Below are positions 9,150 to 18,742 of a stretch of DNA of 60,495 nt, one piece after another (positions within the stretch are counted from its first letter, which is position 1; every line of letters starts with the position of its first letter). The notes beneath the pieces are model-generated. The model saw only the letters and a program-made list of their open reading frames with translations. It ran no database searches and was not told the origin of the DNA. The stretch spans positions 1 to 60,495 of the forward strand of contig PHEF01000048.1 in assembly GCA_002842875.1 (NCBI GenBank). The letters run 5' to 3'. The translations under genes and the position numbers were made by a program. The stretch comes from Alphaproteobacteria bacterium HGW-Alphaproteobacteria-3 (lineage in GTDB: Bacteria; Pseudomonadota; Alphaproteobacteria; Parvibaculales; Parvibaculaceae).

Positions 9150-10126
9150 GCGGAAAACTTGTGATTGGCCTTCCGTCCAAGGGCAGGCTTCAGGAAAATG
9201 CGAGCGCCTTCTTTGCGCGGGCGGGCCTCAAGGTGCGTCAGGACGGCGGGCGCGGCTATACCGGCCGCCTCGACGGCATAGCGAATGTCGAGATCGCCTT
9301 TCTGTCGGCGTCGGAAATAGCCGGCCAGCTCGAACAAGGGCTGATCCACCTGGGTGTGACGGGAGAGGATCTCATCCGGGAGAAGCTGTCCGCTCCCGAG
9401 CGCGACGTGGAACTGCTGTTGCCGCTCGGCTTCGGTCACGCGGACGTCGTCGTCGCCGTACCGCAAAGCTGGATCGATGTCGCCACCATGGAAGACCTCG
9501 ATGACGTCGCGCTCGCCTTCCACAGGAAGCGCGGGCGCCGGCTCCGCGTCGCGACCAAATATTTCAACCTGACGCGGAACTACTTTGCCGCCCATGGTCT
9601 GACCGACTACCGCATCGTCGAAAGCCTGGGCGCAACGGAAGGCGCACCTGCGGCCGGAACGGCGGAAGTGATCGTCGACATCACCTCCACAGGCGCGACG
9701 CTGGCGGCGAACAATCTGAAAGTGCTGGACGACGGCACCATGCTGCGCAGCCAGGCAAACCTTGTGGCGAGTCTCGGCGCGGCGTGGAGCGACAAGGCGC
9801 GTGCCGCAGCAGGTGAGATTCTCGACCGCGTTTCGGCGCAGGCACGTGCCGCGAAGACCGTGGAAGTGCGCTTTGCAAGCGGCGCGGACGACGCGGCGCT
9901 GATCGGCGAAATCGCGAACCGTTTTGACGTGACGCTGCCTTTCGGCGCAAACGCGGCCGGTGCGGTGCGCGTTGCGCATTGCCCTGAGGCGAAGCTCTAC
10001 GATCTCGTATCCTTCCTCTATGCGCAGGGTCGCGAGACAGTGACGGCCGCCCGGACGGATTACGTATTCGAGGCGAAAAATCCGTTGCGCGAGAGGCTGA
10101 CCGCGCGTCTCCACGGCAAAGACTAA
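9146..10126 (+). CDS. hisG: ATP phosphoribosyltransferase catalytic subunit, with C-terminal extension
   Basis: 326-residue enzyme joining ATP and PRPP, the committed step of histidine synthesis. The N terminus has the family opening ([19 protein letters not shown]). The PRPP-binding loop is [25 protein letters not shown], around residues 172-192. Most HisZ-dependent HisG proteins stop near residue 210-235, but this one continues for about 100 residues (from roughly [17 protein letters not shown]). Similar long forms exist in Bradyrhizobium-type bacteria. The start overlaps the hisZ stop by four bases. The reading frame looks intact. Confidence 0.93.
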   Translation: MSGKLVIGLPSKGRLQENASAFFARAGLKVRQDGGRGYTGRLDGIANVEIAFLSASEIAGQLEQGLIHLGVTGEDLIREKLSAPERDVELLLPLGFGHADVVVAVPQSWIDVATMEDLDDVALAFHRKRGRRLRVATKYFNLTRNYFAAHGLTDYRIVESLGATEGAPAAGTAEVIVDITSTGATLAANNLKVLDDGTMLRSQANLVASLGAAWSDKARAAAGEILDRVSAQARAAKTVEVRFASGADDAALIGEIANRFDVTLPFGANAAGAVRVAHCPEAKLYDLVSFLYAQGRETVTAARTDYVFEAKNPLRERLTARLHGKD

Positions 10127-10132
10127 ACGATC

Positions 10133-10882
10133 ATGACAGCGATCCTTGCCGCCGTTACCGCCATCGTGGTTCTTGTGACGGCGACACTTTCCGGCATTTT
10201 CGGGATGGCGGGCGGCATGATCCTCATGGCCTTCCTGACCTTCACCTATTCGGTGGGTGCGGCGATGATGCTGCATGGCGTCACCCAGGCCGTGTCGAAT
10301 GGATATCGCGCCATCATCAACAGGAACGACATCGTCTGGCGGCTGGTGGCAACGAACACGGTCGGCTCGCTCGCCGCCCTTGCGCTGTTCATGCTGGTGA
10401 GTTTCGTGCCGGACAAGGCGACCGTCTATCTGGTTCTGGGCGCCATCCCCTTTGTCGCCTTCGCCATACCGAAGAGCTGGGGCCTCGACATCACGAAGCC
10501 CTTCGTTGCTCCCGCCAGCGGCTTCGTCGTGACGGCGCTGACGTTGACGGCCGGTGTGGCCGGGCCGATCCTCGACGTCTTCTTCGTACAGAGTCCGCTC
10601 ACGCGCCATCAGATCGTCGCGACCAAAGCCGTGACGCAGACGCTGCAGCATCTGACGAAGTTGCTTTATTTCGGCGTGCTCGCGGCCCATCTCCTGCCTG
10701 CGGCGGGGCTGGACTGGTGGATTTATGCGATGGTGGCGCCGCTCGCCATGCTCGGCACGACGCTCGGCAAGATGCTCCTCGACCGCATGAATGACGGCCA
10801 GTTCAAGAGCTGGAGCCGCTATATCCTCTTCGTGCTTGGTGCGTTTCTCATCTGGCGCGGGCTTTCGCTGCTTGTGGGCTGA
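10133..10882 (+). CDS. TauE/SafE family membrane permease
   Basis: 249-residue polytopic membrane protein with about seven to eight hydrophobic helices. It has the glycine-rich N-terminal repeat of the TauE/SafE (former DUF81) family (SGIFGMAGGMILMAF, residues 20-34) and a related second half (ALTLTAGVAGPILDVFFVQSPL). Members export or import sulfite, sulfoacetate or other small organic anions, and the substrate cannot be read from sequence. It begins six bases after hisG and is probably cotranscribed, although no functional link to histidine synthesis is obvious. No strong Shine-Dalgarno is present. Confidence 0.85.
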   Translation: MTAILAAVTAIVVLVTATLSGIFGMAGGMILMAFLTFTYSVGAAMMLHGVTQAVSNGYRAIINRNDIVWRLVATNTVGSLAALALFMLVSFVPDKATVYLVLGAIPFVAFAIPKSWGLDITKPFVAPASGFVVTALTLTAGVAGPILDVFFVQSPLTRHQIVATKAVTQTLQHLTKLLYFGVLAAHLLPAAGLDWWIYAMVAPLAMLGTTLGKMLLDRMNDGQFKSWSRYILFVLGAFLIWRGLSLLVG

Positions 10883-11001
10883 GAACTCTTCCGAGCGGGG
10901 CCGGATCGTAGCGCGGGGCCAGACGGTCGAAGGGGATCGACGCCGCTGCCCCGACCGTGTGCAGCCTGTCAGCGACGTCTTCCTCTATGCGACTTCGGAC
11001 C

Positions 11002-12264
11002 TTAAAGTCCCGGCACAGGAAAGCGCGACGTGAGGGCGCGCGTTTGCCTCGCGAGCCTTTCCTCGACTGCACGGTCCCCCTTCGCCGCCAATGCGTCGGC
11101 GATGATATCGCCGATCTCCGTCATTTCTTTCTCGCTCATGCCGCGCGCGGTTGGCGCCGGTGTGCCGAGGCGAAGCCCGGAAGGCCGCATCGGCGGGTTC
11201 GGATCGTCGGGGATCACCTGTTTGTTGGTGGTGAGGCCGACGCGGTCGAGCGTCTCCTGTGCCTGCGCACCGTCGACGCCGAAGCTTTGGACGGTGTCGA
11301 TCACGAGGAGGTGGTTGTCCGTGCCGCCGGTGACGAGCCTTACCTGCCGCTCGCTGAGTGCGGCCGCAAGGGCCTTGGCATTGGCGAGTACCTGTTCCGC
11401 ATAGCCGCGGAAGGCAGGGAGTGCGGCGAGGCGGAATGTAGTGGCGGCCGCCGCGACCTGGTTCATGTGCGGTCCGCCCTGAAGCCCGGGGAAGACCGAC
11501 GCGTCGATCTTTTTCGCGAACTTTTCCTTGCAGAGGATGAGGCCGCCGCGCGGCCCGCGAAGCGACTTGTGCGTTGTCGTCGTCATCACATCGAAACCGG
11601 CGTCGAGCGGATTGCGCATGACATCCGCTGCGATGAGCCCGCCGATATGTGAGACATCGGCCATGGTCAGTGCGCCGGCCTCGTCCGCCACGCGCTTGAA
11701 ATCCGCATAATCGTAGTCGCGCGGATAGGAGGAATAGCCGCAGACGACGAGCTTCGGTTTCGTTTCTCGCGCGACGATGCGCAGATGATCGAAGTTGATC
11801 GCGCCGGTCGAAGGATCGGTTTTGTAGCGCACGAAGTTGAAGAGCCGGCCCATATGGGACACCGGCGCGCCATGCGTCAGATGTCCGCCGTGAGAAAGGT
11901 CCATCGCGAGGATCGTATCGCCCGGTTCAAGCAGACCGAGATAGACCGCCTGGTTCATCGGCGAACCCGAAAGCGGCTGCACATTTGCGTGTTCCGCGCG
12001 AAAGAGCGCCTTGGCGCGGTCGCGGGCGAGCGTTTCGATGCGGTCGGTATATTCCTGTCCGCCGTAATACCGCCGGCCCGGATAGCCTTCGGAATATTTG
12101 TTGGTAAAGGCGGAGCCGAGCAGCGTCAGCACTTCCGGAAAGGCGTAGTTTTCCGACGGGATCAGTTCGAGGCCCGTCCGCTGGCGTGCTTCCTCGCCCT
12201 TGAGCGCCAGGAAAATTTCGTTGTCCGTCTGGGCGAGCCTTGTCCGTTCTTGTGAGGTCGTCAT
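11002..12264 (-). CDS. glyA: Serine hydroxymethyltransferase
   Basis: 420-residue PLP enzyme interconverting serine and glycine and charging tetrahydrofolate with a one-carbon unit. The family landmarks are all visible: GLELIPSENY, SGSPMNQAVYLGLLEPGD, and the PLP lysine in TTTHKSLRGPRGG. The ATG at 12264 follows AAGGAGA at good spacing. The longer frame upstream runs through the riboswitch and is not used. The gene is controlled by the ZTP riboswitch and terminator immediately upstream (12293-12402), so transcription should rise when the purine intermediate ZMP/ZTP accumulates. Length and motifs are normal. Confidence 0.96.
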   Translation of the reverse strand: MTTSQERTRLAQTDNEIFLALKGEEARQRTGLELIPSENYAFPEVLTLLGSAFTNKYSEGYPGRRYYGGQEYTDRIETLARDRAKALFRAEHANVQPLSGSPMNQAVYLGLLEPGDTILAMDLSHGGHLTHGAPVSHMGRLFNFVRYKTDPSTGAINFDHLRIVARETKPKLVVCGYSSYPRDYDYADFKRVADEAGALTMADVSHIGGLIAADVMRNPLDAGFDVMTTTTHKSLRGPRGGLILCKEKFAKKIDASVFPGLQGGPHMNQVAAAATTFRLAALPAFRGYAEQVLANAKALAAALSERQVRLVTGGTDNHLLVIDTVQSFGVDGAQAQETLDRVGLTTNKQVIPDDPNPPMRPSGLRLGTPAPTARGMSEKEMTEIGDIIADALAAKGDRAVEERLARQTRALTSRFPVPGL

Positions 12265-12292
12265 GGGGCGGTCTCCTTCGATGCCTGAAAAC

Positions 12293-12332
12293 AAAAAACG
12301 CCCGGCCAGCATGTAGAAGTGCTGCCCAGGCG
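12293..12332 (-). terminator. Intrinsic terminator of the glyA riboswitch (expression platform)
   Basis: On the minus strand the arm CGCCTGGGCAGCA (12332..12320), an eight-base loop, and TGCTGGCCGGGCG (12311..12299) pair at 12 of 13 positions. TTTTTT (12298..12293) follows at once. The 5' arm contains the conserved CGCCTGGGCA of the aptamer. Ligand-stabilised folding of the aptamer and formation of the terminator are therefore mutually exclusive, the standard ON-switch logic for ZTP riboswitches. The pairing is read directly; the switching behaviour is inferred from the class. Confidence 0.9.
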
Positions 12333-12402
12333 ATCGGCTCGAAAGACCAGTCTCCGCGCTCCCCGATGGTTACCCATCTGATATCGCCAGTCGCGCGGAG
12401 GA
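12322..12402 (-). ncRNA. ZTP (pfl) riboswitch aptamer upstream of glyA
   Basis: On the minus strand the leader contains every conserved piece of the pfl/ZTP class. GACTGGCG is at 12392..12385. The hairpin GATGG-GTAA-CCATC runs 12378..12365 and is followed by GGGGAGCG. After a variable linker comes CGCCTGGGCA (12332..12323). The outer helix P1 is formed by CTCCGCG (12400..12394) with CGCGGAG (12358..12352). The class binds ZMP/ZTP (AICAR ribotides) and regulates purine and one-carbon genes, glyA being a classic target. It sits about 60 bases before the glyA start and overlaps the terminator below it. I recognised it by its motifs, not by a covariance search. Confidence 0.93.
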
Positions 12403-12461
12403 TATGTGCGACCGGAAGTGAAGGGAGTAAAGCGCCGCGAGCGGTGGGAGTCAATTTCTTC

Positions 12462-13643
12462 TCAAAGTCCCAGTATCCGCTTTGCGATGATGTTCTTCTG
12501 GATTTCGTTGGACCCGCCATAGATTGACTGCGCTCTGGCACCGAGATAGGCGGCGACGGCGGGCGCGCCGCCCGAGGGAAGGGCGGTGTTGCCTGTCCAC
12601 GCCGGAGCGACAGAATCCGGGAAAGCCGGTTGCGCGTAAGACCCGTAGGCCTCCATGCCAAGTTCGGTAATGTCCTGCGCGAGTTCTGTCGCGATGATCT
12701 TCAGGATCGAGGATTCGTTGCCGGGCGCGCCGCCTTCCGCGACCGAGGAAAGCGTGCGCAGCACGGTAATCTCCAGCGCATCGAGCCGCGCCTCGAGCGA
12801 TACGAGTTTTTCCACGAAAGCCGGATCGTCGAGCAGGCCGCGTTCTTTTGCACCGGCGCGCGTATTTGCGAGCTGCTTCCGCTTGCCCGCGACATGCGCG
12901 TAAGACGTGCGCTCATGGCCGAGCAGGTAGTTGGCATATGTCCAGCCCTTGCCTTCCTCGCCGATGCGGTTTTCCTTCGGTACGCGCACATCCTCGAAGG
13001 TAACGCTGTTGAGTGCGTGTTTGCCGTCGATAGTGATGATCGGATGGACGGTGATGCCTGGCGTCTTCATGTCGATCAGCAGGAAGGTGATGCCTTCCTG
13101 CTTCTTCTCTTCTTGGGAAGTCCGCAACAGGCAGAAGATCCAGTCGGCATGCTGACCGAGGCTTGTCCAAATCTTGGTGCCATTGACGATGTAATCGTCG
13201 CCCTTGGAAACGGCCGAACATTGCAGCGAGGCGAGGTCGGAACCGGAGCCCGGTTCCGAATAGCCTTGCGCCCAGAAGGTCGTGCTGTCGAGAATGCCGG
13301 GCAGGAAGCGCTGCTTCTGTTCTTCCGTGCCAAACGTATAGATGACGGGTCCGACATAGAGGAGCCCCATCGGCACGACGTTGAGCGCGCCCGCGCGCTC
13401 AAGTTCCTCGTCGAAAATATATTTCTCGTTGGCGGTCCAGCCGGTGCCGCCTGCCGACTTCGGCCAGTTGACGGCAAGCCAGCCCTTCGCGGCCATGGCC
13501 CGTTCGGAGCGCTGGTAGTCCTCCTTGGAGGGCGAGGCGCCGCTCGCAATCTTCTCCACGATGTCGCGCGGATATTCGCTCTCGAAGAAGTACCGCACCA
13601 TCATGCGGAACTCTTCGTCCTTGCCGGAAAATGAGAAGTCCAT
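12462..13643 (-). CDS. Acyl-CoA dehydrogenase family protein
   Basis: 393-residue FAD flavoenzyme, probably oxidising an acyl-CoA to the 2,3-enoyl-CoA and passing electrons to ETF. The FAD/substrate motif AQGYSEPGSGSDLASLQC is near residue 130-147. The central beta domain follows, and the C-terminal helical domain ends in SIYGGSNEIQKNIIAKRILGL. A Glu in LLGHERTSYA occupies the helix-G position used as catalytic base in the isovaleryl/long-chain branch, while the usual C-terminal YEG position is YGG. The protein is close to pimeloyl-CoA-dehydrogenase-like family members, and the substrate is unknown. The start MDFSFSGKDEEF is normal. It stands alone between glyA and groEL, in the same direction. 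Confidence 0.9.
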   Translation of the reverse strand: MDFSFSGKDEEFRMMVRYFFESEYPRDIVEKIASGASPSKEDYQRSERAMAAKGWLAVNWPKSAGGTGWTANEKYIFDEELERAGALNVVPMGLLYVGPVIYTFGTEEQKQRFLPGILDSTTFWAQGYSEPGSGSDLASLQCSAVSKGDDYIVNGTKIWTSLGQHADWIFCLLRTSQEEKKQEGITFLLIDMKTPGITVHPIITIDGKHALNSVTFEDVRVPKENRIGEEGKGWTYANYLLGHERTSYAHVAGKRKQLANTRAGAKERGLLDDPAFVEKLVSLEARLDALEITVLRTLSSVAEGGAPGNESSILKIIATELAQDITELGMEAYGSYAQPAFPDSVAPAWTGNTALPSGGAPAVAAYLGARAQSIYGGSNEIQKNIIAKRILGL

Positions 13644-13705
13644 CTGTCTGCCGCCCGGTTTGAATTTTCTGTTGGCGGCAGTCTAGCGGCATGCGCCACC
13701 CCAAC

Positions 13706-13736
13706 GCAAAAGGGCCGGTGTTTCCACCGGCCCTTC
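13706..13736 (-). terminator. Rho-independent terminator of groESL
   Basis: On the minus strand AAGGGCCGGTG and CACCGGCCCTT form an 11-base-pair stem around a GAAA loop (13735..13710), followed by TTTTG. It lies 25 bases past the groEL stop and before the acyl-CoA dehydrogenase start, so it closes the groES-groEL transcript. Confidence 0.9.
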
Positions 13737-13760
13737 GCATTTCGGAGTAGGGAAGCGGAC

Positions 13761-15485
<1,725 letters not shown>

Positions 15486-15502
15486 TTATCCGGTTGCGAG
15501 CC

Positions 15503-15820
15503 TTATTCGGCGGCGGCCTTCTTCTTGGCACCACCCTCGAGCACACCCATGATGTCGCTCTCTTTCATGATCAGCAGGTCCTGGCCGTCGATCTTGACCT
15601 CGGTGCCCGACCATTTGCCGAAGATCACGCGGTCGCCTGCCTTGACGTCCGGCGCGATAACCTTGCCGTCATCGCCGCGAGCACCCGGGCCCACCGCGAC
15701 GACTTCGCCCTGCGAGGGCTTTTCCTGAGCCGTGTCCGGAATGATGATGCCGCCGGCGGTCTTGGATTCTTCCTCGACCCGGCGCACTACGACGCGGTCA
15801 TGCAGAGGACGGAACTTCAT
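15503..15820 (-). CDS. groES: Co-chaperonin GroES (Hsp10)
   Basis: 105-residue lid of the GroEL chamber. It begins [21 protein letters not shown], contains the mobile loop ([17 protein letters not shown]), and ends in an Ala/Lys tail ([10 protein letters not shown]). A good ribosome binding site, AGGAGAA, lies nine bases upstream. The 111-base gap to the next gene upstream (a TetR regulator) contains no CIRCE element (TTAGCACTC-N9-GAGTGCTAA), so HrcA control is unlikely from this leader. Heat-shock sigma-32 control is the likely alternative, although I could not mark a clear promoter. Confidence 0.97.
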   Translation of the reverse strand: MKFRPLHDRVVVRRVEEESKTAGGIIIPDTAQEKPSQGEVVAVGPGARGDDGKVIAPDVKAGDRVIFGKWSGTEVKIDGQDLLIMKESDIMGVLEGGAKKKAAAE

Positions 15821-15931
15821 CTCTGGCTTCTCCTGCTGGCACGGGCTTGGGGACCTGGCGGAGGCCCGTTCGCGATCCTGGAAATTCGGTCCGAACCCCG
15901 ACGTGGCGGGATGGAAGCCCGAACGCGCCGG

Positions 15932-16543
15932 CTAAGCTCTGAGGCCGCGCAATGTCAGTTTGATGATGGCGGTGAGCCGGGCGTGAAACATCTTTTCATC
16001 GGGCGCCTTTTCCGCGCCGTACGCCGCGGCGATGAGGGCATCGACCGTAGCTTCCTCGGTGAGGCCCACGGCGTTCAGATCGAGTTCGCCAGACGCGACG
16101 CCGCCCCGCACGAGGTGCCGCACCGCATTGTAGAACCGGTCATACACCTCCCCGAAGACGTCCTCGGAAAGACGCGAGCCGCTGTCGACAAGCTCCGCCG
16201 CGTGCGGGCTCGATAGAATCCAGCGGTAGACGAAACCGAGCTTCGCTTCCATGAGGGCCGTGAGCTTCGGTTCGAGCGGCAGGTCGAGCGCCTCCGCTCT
16301 GGCGACGCCTTCTCCAACCTGTTCGGCGAGCGAGCGGCAGATGGCCTCGAAGAGTTCATCCTTGCTCTTGAAATAGAGATAGAGCGTGCCCTTGGCGACG
16401 GCGGCCGCGCGCGCGATGTCTTCCATCGAGGTGCGCCGGTAACCGTAGTGACGAAAAAGATCGAGCGCAGCGGTGAGGATCACTTCCCGCTTGTCCGTTC
16501 CTGCCGTCTTTTGCGCGGCAGCGCTGCTTTGGGCCTTCGACAT
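15932..16543 (-). CDS. TetR/AcrR-family transcriptional regulator
   Basis: 203-residue regulator. An N-terminal helix-turn-helix runs over about residues 15-65 (REVILTAALDLFRHYGYRRTSMEDIARAAAVAKGTLYLYFKSKDELF), with an all-helical ligand domain behind it. I chose MSKAQSSAAAQKTAG at 16543. The longer frame starting at 16630 would place the palindromic operator candidates inside the coding region. Two copies of GTCCGGAC lie 27-54 bases upstream, which suggests autoregulation. It is divergent from the aldolase-like gene at 16751 and is followed by groES. The ligand is unknown. Confidence 0.87.
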   Translation of the reverse strand: MSKAQSSAAAQKTAGTDKREVILTAALDLFRHYGYRRTSMEDIARAAAVAKGTLYLYFKSKDELFEAICRSLAEQVGEGVARAEALDLPLEPKLTALMEAKLGFVYRWILSSPHAAELVDSGSRLSEDVFGEVYDRFYNAVRHLVRGGVASGELDLNAVGLTEEATVDALIAAAYGAEKAPDEKMFHARLTAIIKLTLRGLRA

Positions 16544-16569
16544 TATTTCTATCGTCTCTATCTTCCGTC

Positions 16570-16597
16570 GTCCGGACCTGGAAGGGAATGTCCGGAC
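16570..16597. promoter_or_regulatory. Paired GTCCGGAC palindromes, candidate TetR operator
   Basis: The 8-base palindrome GTCCGGAC occurs at 16570-16577 and again at 16590-16597. The spacing is exactly 20 bases, two turns of the helix. Both lie in the intergenic region between the TetR gene (15932-16543) and the divergent gene at 16751. Two in-phase palindromes next to a TetR gene are a typical operator layout. Binding by this regulator is inferred. Confidence 0.5.
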
Positions 16598-16750
16598 AAG
16601 GGCCGGAGCTTCCCTCGGCCACTGTAGCATCTTTGCCGGAAAACAGCCTTGTCCCTGAGCGATGGAATTTCAAGCCGTCGCGTGCTGCGGCATTTGTGCA
16701 TTGCGCGCGGGGTTGTAGGATGCGGCCGCACAATTTGACCGAGGGACCCC

Positions 16751-17896
16751 ATGACAATCGAAGCGGTTGCAGCAGCGAAGGCGACGATCGGCGCGCCCGG
16801 ATCGAGAGCGCTGATCCCGACCCCGGCACTGGTGCTGGATCTCGACGCCTTCGAACGCAACGTGGCGCGCATGGCCGAACACTGCAAGGTAAACGGCCTT
16901 TCCATCCGGCCCCACGCGAAGACGCATAAATCCGTCGCGATCGCGAAAGCGCAAGTGGCGGCGGGCGCGCTCGGCGTCTGCTGCGCAAAGCTTGGCGAAG
17001 CGGAAGCGATGGCAGCGGGCGGGATTGAGAGCATCTTCATCACATCGCCCGTCGTAACGGCGCAGGGCCTCGACCGGCTGATGGCGCTGAACGCGAAAAT
17101 CCCGGACCTCATGGTTGTCGCCGATCACCCCGACAATGCGCGCGCGCTTGCGGCCGCCGCATCGGAGGTGAAACGTACATTGAAGGTTCTGGTGGACCTC
17201 GATGTTGGCCTTCACCGCACGGGCATCCGCCCAGGCGACGAGGCAACGGACCTTGCCGAACTGATCGACGCCGCGGAGTTTCTGGAACTGCGCGGGCTTC
17301 AGGCTTACGCAGGTCACCTGATGCACATTCACGATTTCGCGGAACGGCGCGAGAAATCGCTGGCCGCGATGAAGGTGCTCGGCGAACAGCGAGATGCATT
17401 GAAGACAAAGGGTCTTTGCTGCGACATCGTTTCCGGCGGCGGCACGGGAACCTACAACATCGATCCGGAAGCAACGGTGCTGACCGAGTTGCAGGGCGGC
17501 TCCTACATCTTCATGGACAAGCAGTATAATGACGTCGCGCTCGGCAACGGCGCGAGCTTTCCCTTCGAGACCTCGCTCTTCGTGCAGATGTCGGTTGTCT
17601 CGAACAACACGAAGAACCTCGCGACGACGGATGCCGGCTTCAAATCCTTCTCGACCGACGCCGAACCGCCGAAGCTTCTTTCCGGCGCGCCGGAAGGGGC
17701 AGGCTATTTCTTCTTCGGCGACGAGCAGGGCGGCATCCTGCTGCCCGACGGCGCGCATCTTCCATTAGGCAGTGTACTGACGGCCATGACGCCGCATTGC
17801 GATCCGACGGTGAACCTCTACGATTTCTACCATGTCGTGAGGGGCGACCGGCTGGTCGACATCTGGCCGATCGAGGCGCGTGGAAGAAGCGCCTGA
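16751..17896 (+). CDS. D-threonine aldolase / 3-hydroxy-D-aspartate aldolase family PLP enzyme
   Basis: 381-residue fold-type III PLP enzyme (alanine racemase-like barrel plus DSD1 C-terminal domain). The PLP lysine lies in LSIRPHAKTHKS (about residue 59), and the phosphate site is in CDIVSGGGTGTYNID. The C-terminal metal site MTPHCDPTVNLYDF (His and Asp separated by one residue) is typical of metal-dependent D-threonine aldolases and D-serine dehydratases. Family reactions cleave D-beta-hydroxy amino acids such as D-threonine to glycine and aldehyde; the exact substrate is not predictable. The ribosome binding site GAGGGA precedes the ATG. It is transcribed divergently from the TetR gene at 15932, a possible regulator. 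Confidence 0.88.
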   Translation: MTIEAVAAAKATIGAPGSRALIPTPALVLDLDAFERNVARMAEHCKVNGLSIRPHAKTHKSVAIAKAQVAAGALGVCCAKLGEAEAMAAGGIESIFITSPVVTAQGLDRLMALNAKIPDLMVVADHPDNARALAAAASEVKRTLKVLVDLDVGLHRTGIRPGDEATDLAELIDAAEFLELRGLQAYAGHLMHIHDFAERREKSLAAMKVLGEQRDALKTKGLCCDIVSGGGTGTYNIDPEATVLTELQGGSYIFMDKQYNDVALGNGASFPFETSLFVQMSVVSNNTKNLATTDAGFKSFSTDAEPPKLLSGAPEGAGYFFFGDEQGGILLPDGAHLPLGSVLTAMTPHCDPTVNLYDFYHVVRGDRLVDIWPIEARGRSA

Positions 17897-17906
17897 CGGG
17901 TGGGCC

Positions 17907-17975
17907 GACCGGGGATAAAAGGCCCCGAAAACGGCCGGCTGTCATCGAAATGTCATCGAAACGTCACATAAGCCG
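17907..17975 (+). repeat. 69-base intergenic element, copy 1, with triple PHO-box-like repeats
   Basis: This segment aligns without gaps to 59450-59518. It has two parts. A short hairpin comes first (CGGGG-ATAAAAGG-CCCCG). Then come three 7-base units at exact 11-base spacing: CTGTCAT 17939-17945, ATGTCAT 17950-17956, ACGTCAC 17961-17967. Direct 7-base repeats at 11-base period with consensus CTGTCAT are the layout of PhoB (PHO) boxes. It lies 11 bases after the aldolase stop and about 135 bases before the TetR start at 18110. It could be a PHO box or a dispersed repeat. Confidence 0.6.
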
Positions 17976-18074
17976 AAAGAGCCCCTTTCGGGTAGCTGAG
18001 ATGCTGCCCGGAGGAGGCGTATCCCCGTATTTCTGCGATTTCCCGAAAAAGCACGATAGAGACGAAGAAGGGGC

Positions 18075-18117
18075 TTGACCGGTCTCGTCCTCATCAGTAT
18101 TGTGAGTGAATGATCAC
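18075..18117 (+). promoter_or_regulatory. Promoter and operator of the TetR gene at 18110
   Basis: TTGACC (18075-18080) and TATTGT (18098-18103) are separated by 17 bases, a near-ideal sigma-70-type promoter. Its predicted start site falls at about 18110, the A of the ATG, so the mRNA may be leaderless. The near-palindrome GTGAGTGAATGATCAC (18102-18117) overlaps the -10 element and the start codon. A second copy, GTGAGTGAGTGTTCAC, lies at 18743-18758. Binding there would block initiation, the usual TetR autoregulation. Confidence 0.65.
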
Positions 18118-18691
18118 TCGCAACGAGAAGCCTGGCTCCAAAACCCGCGACCGCATCGCCGATGCGTCGCTCCGTCTTTTCGTGTCGCAGGGCATCGCCG
18201 AAACGACGACGCGCGACATCGCGAAGGAGGCGGGGATCGCCGAGGGGACGATCTACCGGCACTTCGAAAGCAAGGAAGCGCTGGCAGCGGAAATCTTCAT
18301 GGAGACCTTCATGCCGCTTTCGCGGGCGCTGGTTCTCCTGGAGGGTGACAGCGGCCCGATTCTCGACAGGATCGAACGGACGGTCGAACATTTCTACCGG
18401 CTCTTCGACGAGAACCCGACGCGCTGGGTCTATGTAATGACCTATCAGACGGGGCGGCAATCGAAACTACCGCCGAACACGCCGACGCCCTATACGCTGA
18501 TGCTGAAGATGATGAAGGAGGGGACGGCGAGCGGCGAGCTCGCCGAGGCCGATCCGGACCTTCACACCCAGATCGTGCTGGGCATGATCACGCAGCCCGC
18601 CATGGGCATCGTTTACGACGAACTCGATGGACCGCTCGCACCCCGCGCAGGCGAGGTGATGCAGGCGATCCGCAAGGCCCTGCTTCCCTGA
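18110..18691 (+). CDS. TetR-family regulator, probably autoregulated and leaderless
   Basis: 193-residue repressor. The helix-turn-helix covers about residues 8-55 (RDRIADASLRLFVSQGIAETTTRDIAKEAGIAEGTIYRHFESKEAL). The C-terminal domain is all helical with no recognised ligand signature. No Shine-Dalgarno precedes the ATG, consistent with a leaderless transcript from the promoter at 18075-18103. Matching operator-like sites at its start and before the following DUF2145 gene (18743-18758) suggest it controls both. The upstream aldolase gene is in the same direction but separated by the element at 17907-17975. Confidence 0.88.
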   Translation: MITRNEKPGSKTRDRIADASLRLFVSQGIAETTTRDIAKEAGIAEGTIYRHFESKEALAAEIFMETFMPLSRALVLLEGDSGPILDRIERTVEHFYRLFDENPTRWVYVMTYQTGRQSKLPPNTPTPYTLMLKMMKEGTASGELAEADPDLHTQIVLGMITQPAMGIVYDELDGPLAPRAGEVMQAIRKALLP

Positions 18692-18742
18692 CCCGAATTC
18701 GAATTGCCGGTGAGAGAACAGGGCGTTCCGGCCGGCAAGGTA

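Noticed and set aside
9038..10690. 550-codon open frame on the - strand
   Set aside because: Antisense shadow of hisG and the permease gene. Low-complexity His/Arg composition.
12293..12402. SAM, SAH or glycine riboswitch before glyA
   Set aside because: The conserved words fit the ZTP class point by point and do not fit the other classes.
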